Positions 32,810 through 43,236 of a stretch of 64,000 nucleotides of DNA are shown here, one piece after another. Position numbers and translations under genes: made by a program. The number at the start of each line of letters is the position of its first letter. Within the stretch, counting starts at the first letter, position 1. The notes beneath the pieces were generated by a model. The model worked only from the letters and a program-made list of their open reading frames with translations, did not search any database and had not been told where the DNA came from. The stretch comes from Maniola hyperantus (lineage: Eukaryota; Arthropoda; Insecta; Lepidoptera; Nymphalidae), in contig NC_048542.1 of NCBI RefSeq assembly GCF_902806685.2, positions 411,533 to 475,532 of the forward strand, read 5' to 3'.

Positions 32810-35800
32810 TTAACTAACTTGAGCGACACGATCATCAGTTTTGAATTCCACACTGACATCACACACCTTGCTTGGCTTCGGATGAAGAAACGCGTAATAA
32901 ACCACCATGAACACCAAACCCAAAACATAAGGCCCTACACATAACACTAGCATTGGATAAAAATATATCGAAGATTTCATAAAGTCGTCCGCATAGACGT
33001 ACCAGAGTGCCATACATGTTATATTTTGTATGAAACACGTAGAATAGTATGCACTGTACCTGTACCTAGTTCTACCTTCTACAGGCAAGATGTATGTGAA
33101 TAAGTATACAGCTCCTAGAGCTAGGGAGAATGATATTTGGCCGAGTTGGCTGTGGGAACAGAACGGAGACCTGTCGAAGAGCTGGAGCCAGGCGGTCATG
33201 ACCAGGATGTGTATGGCACAAGCGAGCACGGTCCAGTAGGGGAACAGGTAGGCGATCACTGACATAGAGGTCACTCGGCTCACTGAAACAAATAATTTAA
33301 AAAAAATTGCATGAATGTAGTGTAGTGTGTATTCGTAACACAAAAATCGGTCAAGTGTGAGCCGAACTCGCACATGAAGTGTTCAAGGCATTTTTATTGC
33401 ACCAACTAATTTAAAAAAAATTATATCCACCACCATTAATCTATACTTCTATACTAATATTATAAAGAGGTAATGTTTGTAAGTTTGTTTGTAGCGGGTA
33501 ATCTCTGGAACTACTGAATCGATTTTGAAAATTCTTTCATCAGTAGAAAGCTACATTATTACTCAGTGACATAGGTAGGCTATATTTTATTTTCAAAAAA
33601 ATTAGAGATCCCTACGAAAATTGTAATTATGTGAAAAAATCGTCTCATCTGTGAGCTTCCGTAGCGTGCGCTGCGTAAATAGTTAAAGTTACACGAAAAC
33701 AATGTTCTGTGGAATTGTTCCTCTTAAACAGTTCTAAAAAAAAGTCCGCAATAGCACATATCTATCTTTTACGGTAGGCTCACAATAACCATTTTTATGA
33801 TTTTGAAATGTGGTCTAAAACAAAGCTTCGAAGGTGTTTTAACTATTACTATTGTTCTTTGTATAATTTCATTTAGAATAATATCTTAGGAGATATCACG
33901 AAATAAAAATAATAGCGACGGCCGCGGCAGGTCGGCTGCGAGGCACCAGCCCATGCCCACTATTGAGGAGCATATCCACAGACAATACTCACAAGTGACC
34001 AGAAAGTGCCACAGCGTCTGCAGCACAGTGCCCGGCCAGCTCATGTTGAGCTTGTCCTGCTGGGCGAAGCGCACCGCGCGCTGGTAGGCCGCGAGGCACC
34101 AGCCCATGCCCACTATTGAGGAGCATATCCACAGACAATACTCACAAGTGACCAGAAAGTGCCACAGCGTCTGCAGCACAGTGCCCGGCCAGCTCATGTT
34201 GAGCTTGTCCTGCTGGGCGAAGCGCACCGCGCGCTGGTAGGCCGCGAGGCACCAGCCCATGCCCACTATTGAGGAGCATATCCACAGACAATACTCACAA
34301 GTGACCAGAAAGTGCCACAGCGTCTGCAGCACAGTGCCCGGCCAGCTCATGTTGAGCTTGTCCTGCTGGGCGAAGCGCACCGCGCGCTGGTAGGCCGCGA
34401 GGCACCAGCCCATGCCCACTATTGAGGAGCATATTGACAGAATTTGGTGGACTGAAATAGAAATTATCCATAATTCACAATCACATAAGGGAACATTATG
34501 AATTTCACTGTAAGGCTAGATATTGTGTGAAAAACTCAAAGCACAATAGTATGTAATTAGTGATAAGCGAAGGGGCATCAGAAAAGCTACTTGGTCCATC
34601 ACTACCCATATTATAATAATACATGCAAAAGTGTTTGCTTCTTGGTTTGTCCTTCAATCACGTCGCAACGGTGCAACGGATTGACGTGATTTTTTGCATG
34701 GATATAGGTAAAGACCTGGAGAGTGACATGTGCTAATTTTTATTCCCGAAAATCAAAGAGTTCCCATGCGATTTTTAAAAAACTTTGCCACTCAGCAATG
34801 AGCTATATGTCGCAGAGAGTTGTGCGCTTACCGGCCAGCCGGTCGTACTGGCGCAGCAGCAGGCTGGTCTGCAGCACCTGCTGCGGCGCCGCCTCGAGGA
34901 AGCACTCGAACACGCGCAGCAGCGCCGCGTCCGAGTCCTCCTTCAGCATGAGCGCGTAGTACATGCGCTGCGACGCCGCGTCGTGCGCGCGCGCCGCCCG
35001 CCGCGACTTCACTGCGTAACTGACACGTCTCTATGCTCAATTTAATGCCATTTTAAGGAATGTCAAGAAAAAGTACACTTATTTTTTTTGCATATATATC
35101 TAAATGTATAAAAGGAAAACGTGAGTGACTGACTGACTGACTGATCTATCAACTCACAGCTCAAACTACTGGATGGATCGGGCTGAAATTTGGCATGCAG
35201 ATAACTATTATGACATAGGCATCTGCTAAGGATTTTTTAAAATTCAACCCCCTAAGAGGGTGAAATAGGGGTTTGAAATTTGTGTAGTCCACGCGGACGA
35301 AGTGGCGAGCATAAACTAGTTGGTATTATTAGATTTTCGTGATGGTGACAAGAATTAAGGCCATTTTCAAATCTCTTTTTGAATAATTCAATATGGGTGT
35401 TGTTTCCAAGGGTTTTTGGAGTGCTGTTCACGAAAATATAGACATAATCATTAAATTTTAGATGAATATCAGCAAAACCTACATTATACATCCTAGATGA
35501 ATTGATAACCTCCACCTCCTCCTTAAAGTCGGTTATTAAAATGTCATTGATACCAACATGAGAGCATCAGTGAAACGCAGGATTGGTGCCATCTGCAGCA
35601 CGAGGATGAAGACCCGCAGCCACTTCCTCTTAGTGAACTCATTTGTAACAGAATCCTGCTGTTTGTCTTGGGCATACCTGAAAACATTGTAAGTAGTCCA
35701 TACTAACATAATCTAAAAATCTATTTGTTTATTACTGTAAGCTGTCGGATCTGATTATTATTATCACTAACGTCTGATAATAATAATTATTGCCAAACCT

Positions 35801-36318
35801 AAATAACATACTCTTAATCAAGTTGCATGTGAAAGTAACTGGGAGCCCACTGCATTATTATCCCAAGAAACCCCTACCATTATGTGATTAATAGAAACAG
35901 GGTGACAACCATCAGTAATAGCTAATGAGGACTGCTAAGCATTTTGTTGAGTTAACTTAAGGATGTTAAGTCAAGAACGTGACCTAAATGCTATTTATAA
36001 TGGTCTAACTAGTATTATCATAGAATGACTCAACCTTAGAGGAACAAGAAGTTTGTACTTACATTCTAATAGAGACAGCTGTGTTAACGAACGCTGGCAG
36101 GAGTATAAACGCCAAAGTCCACCCGAACTCCATCATTTTCCTCTCCAGGGAGTACCGCACCGCCACATTGATGTCGAGCCCTAAATCTACGAGATGACCA
36201 ACAATCGCCACCACATACAAAAGAGATCGAAGTTTGTTATCGTAATGTTGCTCGGCATTCGATCCGGTTCGTCGTAAGAGTAACCGCTTTGGAGCATTTT
36301 TCGCGCTGCTTTCGGCAT
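32810..36318 (-). CDS. XK-related protein (XKR), unit 1 copy, with the only terminal exon
   Basis: Exons: 1 at 36063-36318, 2 at about 35554-35677, 3 at 34832-35011, 4 at 34299-34451 (repeated below, see the array), and 5 at 32810-33282. Together they give about 396 residues with several hydrophobic segments. Family blocks seen: FDLFLYVVAIVGHLVDLGLD (exon 1), LQMAPILRFTDAL (exon 2), LLRVFECFLEAAPQQVLQ (exon 3), GMGWCLAAYQRAVR (exon 4) and SRVTSMSVIAYLFPYW (exon 5). XKR proteins are plasma-membrane proteins, some of which scramble phospholipids. Exon 1 here lacks one A (TACAAAAGAG, where the other units have TACAAAAAGAG), which breaks the frame. The exon 2-3 join is uncertain: the best-looking donor (TTG|GTATCA) does not give the right phase, whereas CAT|GTTGGT with acceptor GTCAG|TTACGC does. 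Its state, functional, broken or mis-sequenced, is open. Confidence 0.8.
33448..33690 (+). mobile_element. Helitron-like relative in the last XKR intron
   Basis: ATACTAATATTATAAAGAGG opens it, followed by a TCTCTGGAACTACTGAATCGA body and AGCTTCCGTAGCGTGCG near the end. It is a different subfamily from 62394-62604. Confidence 0.45.
33938..34451 (-). repeat. 153-bp in-frame array of XKR exon 4, unit 1
   Basis: AGGCACCAGCCCATG recurs at 33941, 34094, 34247 and 34400, an exact 153-bp period. Each period has 120 bp of exon 4 and 33 bp that, in the uppermost copy, begin at the exon's own donor (ACTT|GTGAGT). Read through, the whole array stays open: 51 residues per repeat, including GMGWCLAAYQRAVRFAQQ and WPGTVLQTLWHFLVT. 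The lowest copy is cut after about 20 bp of exon. Confidence 0.93.
34609..34795 (+). mobile_element. Helitron-like fragment in XKR intron 3 (present in all four units)
   Basis: CATATTATAATAATACATGCAAAAGTG, GTCCTTCAATCACGTCGCAACG and CAAAGAGTTCCCATGCG match the family; the CTAG end is missing. Copies in the other units are near 40827, 47035 and 53259. It was there before the array formed. Confidence 0.6.
35098..35325 (+). mobile_element. CTAGT-ended element in XKR intron 2 (present in all four units)
   Basis: It contains GTGAGTGACTGACTGACTGACTG, ATGGATCGGGCTGAAATTTGG and a GTCCACGCGGACGAAGTGGCG hairpin, ending AAACTAGTT. It is a second Helitron-like subfamily. Confidence 0.55.
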
Positions 36319-37618
36319 TTGGATAGTTTTTACTTGTGTTTTCTTTTAATAAATTAACGAAATCATTTTACACAAACAACATCCCCTTTCTCGCGGGCTT
36401 TTTCTTTTTTGTTTTCGTCCATCGACAAAAAACCTAATGCGTCACTGTCAACGTGACAGCCACAGAGTGGTAATTTTTCCTACAGATAATAGTAAGACCA
36501 AACACCATTACAGCCACCTTGGGTAACTTTAGATGCACGTTTAACTCGTCAATGGACGATACTAGTTACGTCCAACTAGTTTCCAATGAGAGACCCTTTG
36601 ATTTTGCCACTTAGACGACTAACTAGTCAAGCCTGCGTTGGTATGGGGCAAGAATTTTATTGATAGATACTTACTAAATTCACAAATTGGGTAACAACGT
36701 ACCTACCTAGTTAATTAGTTACCATATTCCCGAATCTAAGTTATCAATTATTATACAAATAATTAATTTGATAAAATAATTTATTAACATTAAACTAAGA
36801 CTGATTGTTTAGTACTAAGCATATGACATTATAAAATGAACTAAGAAGTCTAAACATGTGCAAAAAAGATAGTTCTCTAGTCATTAGTTTAGAGATTTAA
36901 GTAGGTACCAACCGAATCAGCACCTATGACCTAGTTAATTTCATCTTAGAGCTAAGTAAAGTATGTTAATATATTAATCAATTTAATTTAATCTTGTGGA
37001 TATAACGTTTTTATAATATCATTAGCCGTTAAATTCGCCGAAAGTAGCGTCAGCAAAAGCGACTGCGATGTCATGGATCTGAAAGGAGATAAAAGTGTAT
37101 TTTAAATCATATCAAACTAAAGCTAAAAAGTTAGGCCTAAGCCATAAACTCTTCTCATTCTGCGAGGCCACCCGTGCACAACAGTAGGCCGGCGATGGAT
37201 TAATCATGATGATGATGATGAATCGTGATAAAAAATAATTAATCATGACGATGATTGCCAACATCTGTAAAGAAACATCGCCGATTTCGCCGCGATTTCT
37301 GGACCGATTTGCAAGTCTTTTTGACAGGATTATTTTCAAATCCGTTCAACCTATATCCATAATTATGTAGGTACCTACTTATCTATTCTATTAGTATAGT
37401 ATAATTGTCACCATCTTGTAAGTATGGTGAATAGACTATATATTTTTTGAATCTGTCATACTTCTGTTTTAGGATTTCAACCAACGGGGTCCATGTTTTG
37501 GGAAACAGTGTTTCTTTACAGCCTCGCCATTTGTCTTTTATTAGATCCCCAATGGATGCGTTCACCACTTTCAGGAAGCCACATTTTTCTGCAATAAATA
37601 AAGTAACTAAGTACATAT

Positions 37619-37787
37619 AAGTCCCGTAAGTAAATTGCTAGTGCGCGTGGCCGCCATTTTAGTGACATCAGCACTAGACTGAAGTTTCGAGCTGATGGTA
37701 TATTTTTATTTCGGCTGACGTCAAAATGACGTCATTTCGATGTTAATAGACATGGTTCCAGCGGCGCAAAAGCAATTTGCGGGATTT
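37619..37787. mobile_element. AAGTCCC MITE inside the unit
   Basis: It is a sister of 22856-23019 with a conserved centre (ACGTCAAAATGACGTCATTTCG). Equivalents are near 43829, 50044 and 56268. It was present before the amplification. Confidence 0.6.
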
Positions 37788-38152
37788 ATACTATGTTTCA
37801 ATTTCAAATTAGAAGTTAGAAGACCATCGGCGCTCAGTACCTAACTCTAGAGAAATAGGAACAAGTCGCGGGCATAAGCTATAAGGTATTAATTAAAACT
37901 ATTGTAATGTTTGGATGTAACTGTACAGAAGTGATAGGACGAGTTACATCTCGACAACGTGACAGATTTCGAGTATCGAAAACTATACCTAACGTCAAAA
38001 AAGGTTCAAGTTTGTCATATACGTCTACAGCCAGCGCAAGCGGAAACTGCGAAATAAAAATTAATACTGAAACTGAATGTACGAGTCGACTTTAACACAA
38101 AGAAACGTAGGTCCATTTTACTCAGACATTAAGTTTTTTTGAAATTCCGATA

Positions 38153-38236
38153 CAAGTTAGCCCTTGATTGCGATCTCACCTGACCATGTAAGTTATAGTG
38201 AAGTCTACGATGTAAGAAGCGGGCTAACTTAGAAGG
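38153..38236. repeat. GTTAGCCC...GGGCTAAC hairpin repeat
   Basis: AAGTTAGCCCTTGATTGCGATCTCACC and GAAGCGGGCTAACTT frame an 84-bp repeat; it is present in every unit. Confidence 0.55.
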
Positions 38237-40145
38237 GTATGCCAGTTTGATTAAACCATAATGCCATTTACGCGGCATCGCATAGCGTACCGGAACGCTA
38301 AATAATCGACGTCACTTGTCAGCTTGATGTGAAAACTCGTATAACTACTAATGGTAGGTACCTACAGATTTATTTTCTTCTTTTACCTGTGTACGCATCA
38401 ACAAGTAGTTGCTCAAAGAAGTTCGGGACGAAGGAGTTGAGGCACTTCGGGACTTCGTAAAGCGACGCGTTCATCTTGCGCGCATGTTGCTTTGTCTTGA
38501 TCTCCACTATGGACACCAGACTCTCTTGCATTGTTTCGTTGAAGCTAGAAAATCGCAATAGGTCTCTATTAATCAAGATAAAATTCAAAACGAAAACCCG
38601 ACTAACTAATCCCTAAACGAAATGAAATAGGTATATAAAAATTATATACCTACCTATAATAATTATTATAGTAAAATTGTTTATCTGATCATTCATCATT
38701 GATCAAAATCAGTTCAATCTCAGTTGATCTAAGCTTGCAATGTTATGCATCATCACTCATCAGGTAGGGTAGGGCAGGTACGTACAGAACAGCTTGATGC
38801 AGGATGCAGTGCGCAGCAGCGACCTCATCTGGCAACTCGTCGTGGCACTTGTGGACGGTGTGGAAGAGCCGCACGTCCTGGAAGTTGCTGATGAGGAAGT
38901 GGAAGTCACTACGCAGCTGCTCCAGCTTCTTCGCTGGCTCTGAGAGGCAGTGCTCCGTTATGTCTATGATCTGTGTAAGGAGAACTTAAAACAATTGATG
39001 AAAGATCATAATGGACTAGTAGACGGCGAAATCGTACTGTCAACGTACCTAATATGCGACAGGTCGACATGGCAACCGGGTTGGGGACGCCCCGCACTCT
39101 CGCTGTGGAAGTGTGCGGGATAGCGTGGGTGACGTGCCATGATGACCTGTCAAGTACTATAGCTATGGGTGGACCCATGAAAGGTTGAGATTTGCACGAG
39201 AATTTCTCAAAGCCTGGACAGATAACTATGTGGTCTGTGCTAGACAGAAAAAGGCGCGTCGATAAAAAAAAGGTATATGCGTTCTGTAATATAAGGAGTG
39301 GTATCAAGCACCAAGGTCTGATTGTAGCCAAGCGCCAGTCTATGAATAAAAAAGAAATTAAACTAGAACTTCCTTACCTCTTCCAGCGTAATCACATAGT
39401 TCGTGAAGTCATGGAAGTATTTGATCCTGTAGAACTTGAGGACGGCTCCACGCAGCTTCTTGGCCATCTCAGTGTTCATGATGTGCACCAGGTCGAGGAA
39501 CGTATCCATCACGAGGAGAGACGTGTTCTTGAGCTGGTTGTAGTTGTTACGGCCCTGGAGGAACAGGCTTTGGCTACGTCGTATGCCTCACGCACGAGGT
39601 GGTACTTTGTTATCTATTTTAAAAACGTCTTTTGCACACTGAAAAAGGCATAAGCCAGAAATATTATGATTGAGTATAATGCACAAATTTGAAGTTCTCA
39701 TATTTTAAATTTATTTGTAAACTGTGATGTCAAAAGTACATTTTAGTCCTTAAGGTGACGCTGGATGCACGTCCGAACTGCTCGGCCCACGTGGGTAACC
39801 TGTATGCTATTTCACCTAACATTGTGATAGAAAGAAATAGACTCAGTGATGAGCAGTGTAGCGAGTGCATGCGCTCACACTAGCGTCCGGATATATTGAT
39901 GATGGCACACAGATAGTTGGACAGATGTCACCGATGAATTTTTGTAAATATATGATTTATGAAGGAACTACTTATTTCAATTATTATTGTATAAGATTTT
40001 ATGGAAGAGCGGGGTCGCCTGCCACGAGTACTCGTAGCAATACTAAACAGTTACTGGGATGGTCCCAATTACTACGCACTATGTGAAATTGTTTTACCTA
40101 CTGAATAAATATTTTTTAATTTTTTTTGAATGATATGATTACCTA

Positions 40146-42536
40146 GGTAGGCCGCGAGGCACCAGCCCATGCCCACTATTTGAGGAGCATATCCACAGAC
40201 AATACTCACAAGTGACCAGAAAGTGCCACAGCGTCTGCAGCACAGTGCCCGGCCAGCTCATGTTGAGCTTGTCCTGCTGGGCGAAGCGCACCGCGCGCTG
40301 GTAGGCCGCGAGGCACCAGCCCATGCCCACTATTGAGGAGCATATCCACAGACAATACTCACAAGTGACCAGAAAGTGCCACAGCGTCTGCAGCACAGTG
40401 CCCGGCCAGCTCATGTTGAGCTTGTCCTGCTGGGCGAAGCGCACCGCGCGCTGGTAGGCCGCGAGGCACCAGCCCATGCCCACTATTGAGGAGCATATCC
40501 ACAGACAATACTCACAAGTGACCAGAAAGTGCCACAGCGTCTGCAGCACAGTGCCCGGCCAGCTCATGTTGAGCTTGTCCTGCTGGGCGAAGCGCACCCG
40601 CGCGCTGGTAGGCCGCGAGGCACCAGCCCATGCCCACTATTGAGGAGCATATTGACAGAATTTGGTGGACTGAAATAGAAATTATCCATAATTCACAATC
40701 ACATAAGGGAACATTATGAATTTCACTGTAAGGCTAGATATTGTGTGAAAAACTCAAAGCACAATAGTATGTAATTAGTGATAAGCGAAGGGGCATCAGA
40801 AAAGCTACTTGGTCCATCACTACCCATATTATAATAATACATGCAAAAGTGTTTGCTTCTTGGTTTGTCCTTCAATCACGTCGCAACGGTGCAACGGATT
40901 GACGTGATTTTTTGCATGGATATAGGTAAAGACCTGGAGAGTGACATGTGCTAATTTTTATTCCCGAAAATCAAAGAGTTCCCATGCGATTTTTAAAAAA
41001 CTTTGCCACTCAGCAATGAGCTATATGTCGCAGAGAGTTGTGCGCTTACCGGCCAGCCGGTCGTACTGGCGCAGCAGCAGGCTGGTCTGCAGCACCTGCT
41101 GCGGCGCCGCCTCGAGGAAGCACTCGAACACGCGCAGCAGCGCCGCGTCCGAGTCCTCCTTCAGCATGAGCGCGTAGTACATGCGCTGCGACGCCGCGTC
41201 GTGCGCGCGCGCCGCCCGCCGCGACTTCACTGCGTAACTGACACGTCTCTATGCTCAATTTAATGCCATTTTAAGGAATGCAAAAAAAAGTACACTTATT
41301 TTTTTTGCATATATATCTAAATGTATAAAAGGAAAACGTGAGTGACTGACTGACTGACTGATCTATCAACTCACAGCTCAAACTACTGGATGGATCGGGC
41401 TGAAATTTGGCATGCAGATAACTATTATGACATAGGCATCTGCTAAGGATTTTTTAAAATTCAACCCCTAAGAGGGTGAAATAGGGGTTTGAAATTTGTG
41501 TAGTCCACGCGGACGAAGTGGCGAGCATAAACTAGTTGGTATTATTAGATTTTCGTGATGGTGACAAGAATTAAGGCCATTTTCAAATCTCTTTTGAATA
41601 ATTCAATATGGGTGTTGTTTCCAAGGGTTTTTTGGAGTGCTGTTCACGAAAATATAGACATAATCATTAAATTTTAGATGAATATCAGCAAAACCTACAT
41701 TATACATCCTAGATGAATTGATAACCTCCACCTCCTCCTTAAAGTCGGTTATTAAAATGTCATTGATACCAACATGAGAGCATCAGTGAAACGCAGGATT
41801 GGTGCCATCTGCAGCACGAGGATGAAGACCCGCAGCCACTTCCTCTTAGTGAACTCATTTGTAACAGAATCCTGCTGTTTGTCTTGGGCATACCTGAAAA
41901 CATTGTAAGTAGTCCATACTAACATAATCTAAAAATCTATTTGTTTATTACTGTAAGCTGTCGGATCTAATTATTATTATCACTAACGTCTGATAATAAT
42001 AATTATTGCCAACCTAAATAACATACTCTTAATCAAGTTGCATGTGAAAGTAACTGGGAGCCCACTGCATATTATCCCAAGAAACCCCTACCATTATGTG
42101 ATTAATAGAAACAGGGTGACAACCATCAGTAATAGCTAATGAGGACTGCTAAGGCATTTTGTTGAGTTAACTTAAGGGATGTTAAGTCAAGACGTGACCT
42201 AAATGCTATTATAATGGTCTAACTAGTATTATCATAGAATGACCTCAACCCTTAGAGGAACAAGAAGTTTGTACTTACATTCTAATAGAGACAGCTGTGT
42301 TAACGAACGCTGGCAGGAGTATAAACGCCAAAGTCCACCCGAACTCCATCATTTTCCTCTCCAGGGAGTACCGCACCGCCACATTGATGTCGAGCCCTAA
42401 ATCTACGAGATGACCAACAATCGCCACCACATACAAAAAGAGATCGAAGTTTGTTATCGTAATGTTGCTCGGCATTCGATCCGGGTTCGTCGTAAGAGTA
42501 ACCGCTTTGGAGCATTTTCGCCGCTGCTTTCGGCAT
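40146..42536 (-). pseudogene. XKR partial copy, unit 2
   Basis: Exon 1 (42279-42536), exon 2 (about 41770-41893), exon 3 (41050-41229) and the exon 4 array (40153-40669) are present; no terminal exon follows. Exon 1 has an extra G (ATCCGGGTTCG) and the array two extra bases, so the frame is interrupted. Confidence 0.8.
40153..40669 (-). repeat. 153-bp XKR exon 4 array, unit 2
   Basis: Marks at 40157, 40311, 40464 and 40618; spacings 154, 153 and 154 reflect two single-base insertions. Confidence 0.9.
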
Positions 42537-43236
42537 TTGGATATTTTTTACTTGTGTTTCTTTTAAATATTAACGAAATCATTTTACACAAACAACATCC
42601 CCTTTCGCGCGGGCTTTTTCTTTTTTGTTTTCGTCCATCGACAAAAAACCTAATGCGTCACTGTCAACGTGACAGCCACAGAGTGGTAATTTTTCCTACA
42701 GATACTAGTAAGACCAAACACCATTACAGCCACCTTGGGTAACTTTAGATGCACGTTTAACTCGTCAATGGACGATACTAGTTACGTCCAACTAGTTCCA
42801 ATGAGAGACCCTTTGATTTGCCACTTTAGACGGACTAACTAGTCAAGCCTGCGTTGGTAGGGGCAAGAATTTTGATTGATAGATACTTACTAAATTCACA
42901 AATTGGGTAACAACGTACCTACCTAGTTAATTAGTTACCATATTCCCGAATCTAAGTTATCATTATTATACAAATAATTAATTGGATAAAATAATTTTAT
43001 TAACATAAACTAAGACTGATTGTTTAGTACTAAGCATATGACATTATAAAATGCAACTAAGAAGTCTAAACATGTGCAAAAAAGATAGTTCCTCTAGTCA
43101 TTAGTTTAGAGATTTAAGTAGGTACCAACCGAATCAGCACCTATGACCTAGTTAATTTCATCTTAGAGCTAAGTAAAGTAGTTAATATATTAATCAATGT
43201 AATTTAATCTTGTGGATATAACGTTTTATAATATCA

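Larger units (their letters stand above)
37022..39638 (-). pseudogene. Helical protein gene, unit 1 copy (frame broken)
   Basis: Exon-like blocks lie at 39378-39638, 38786-38970, 38387-38544 and 37383-37588, with a further short open block at 37022-37078. Compared with unit 4, the first block has one base lost (CAGGCTTTGG) and one gained (ACTTTGTTATC), which brings in a stop. The other blocks are intact. The function is not recognised; see the unit 4 copy. The break could be real or an assembly error. Confidence 0.55.
33930..40145. repeat. 6.2-kb tandem unit 1
   Basis: The unit holds the 153-bp array, XKR exons 3-1 and the helical gene, in that order along the plus strand. Its left edge (GGTCGGCTGCGAGGCACC) differs slightly from the internal joins (GGTAGGCCGCGAGGCACC). 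It has some single-base deletions relative to units 3 and 4, mostly toward its right end. Confidence 0.9.

Noticed and set aside
33886..34419. A 177-residue repetitive protein as an independent gene
   Set aside because: It is the XKR exon 4 array read through its donor sites; the frame belongs to the XKR gene and has no start or promoter of its own.
33938..34451. CRISPR array
   Set aside because: The repeats are contiguous 153-bp coding units without spacers, in an animal genome.
34723..35045. Plus-strand open frames over XKR exon 3 (and copies in units 2-4)
   Set aside because: They are antisense shadows of a GC-rich minus-strand exon with family motifs.
39192..39653. Plus-strand frames reading VREVMEVFDPVELEDG in each unit
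   Set aside because: They are shadows of the minus-strand helical gene exon, which has matching phases and splice sites.
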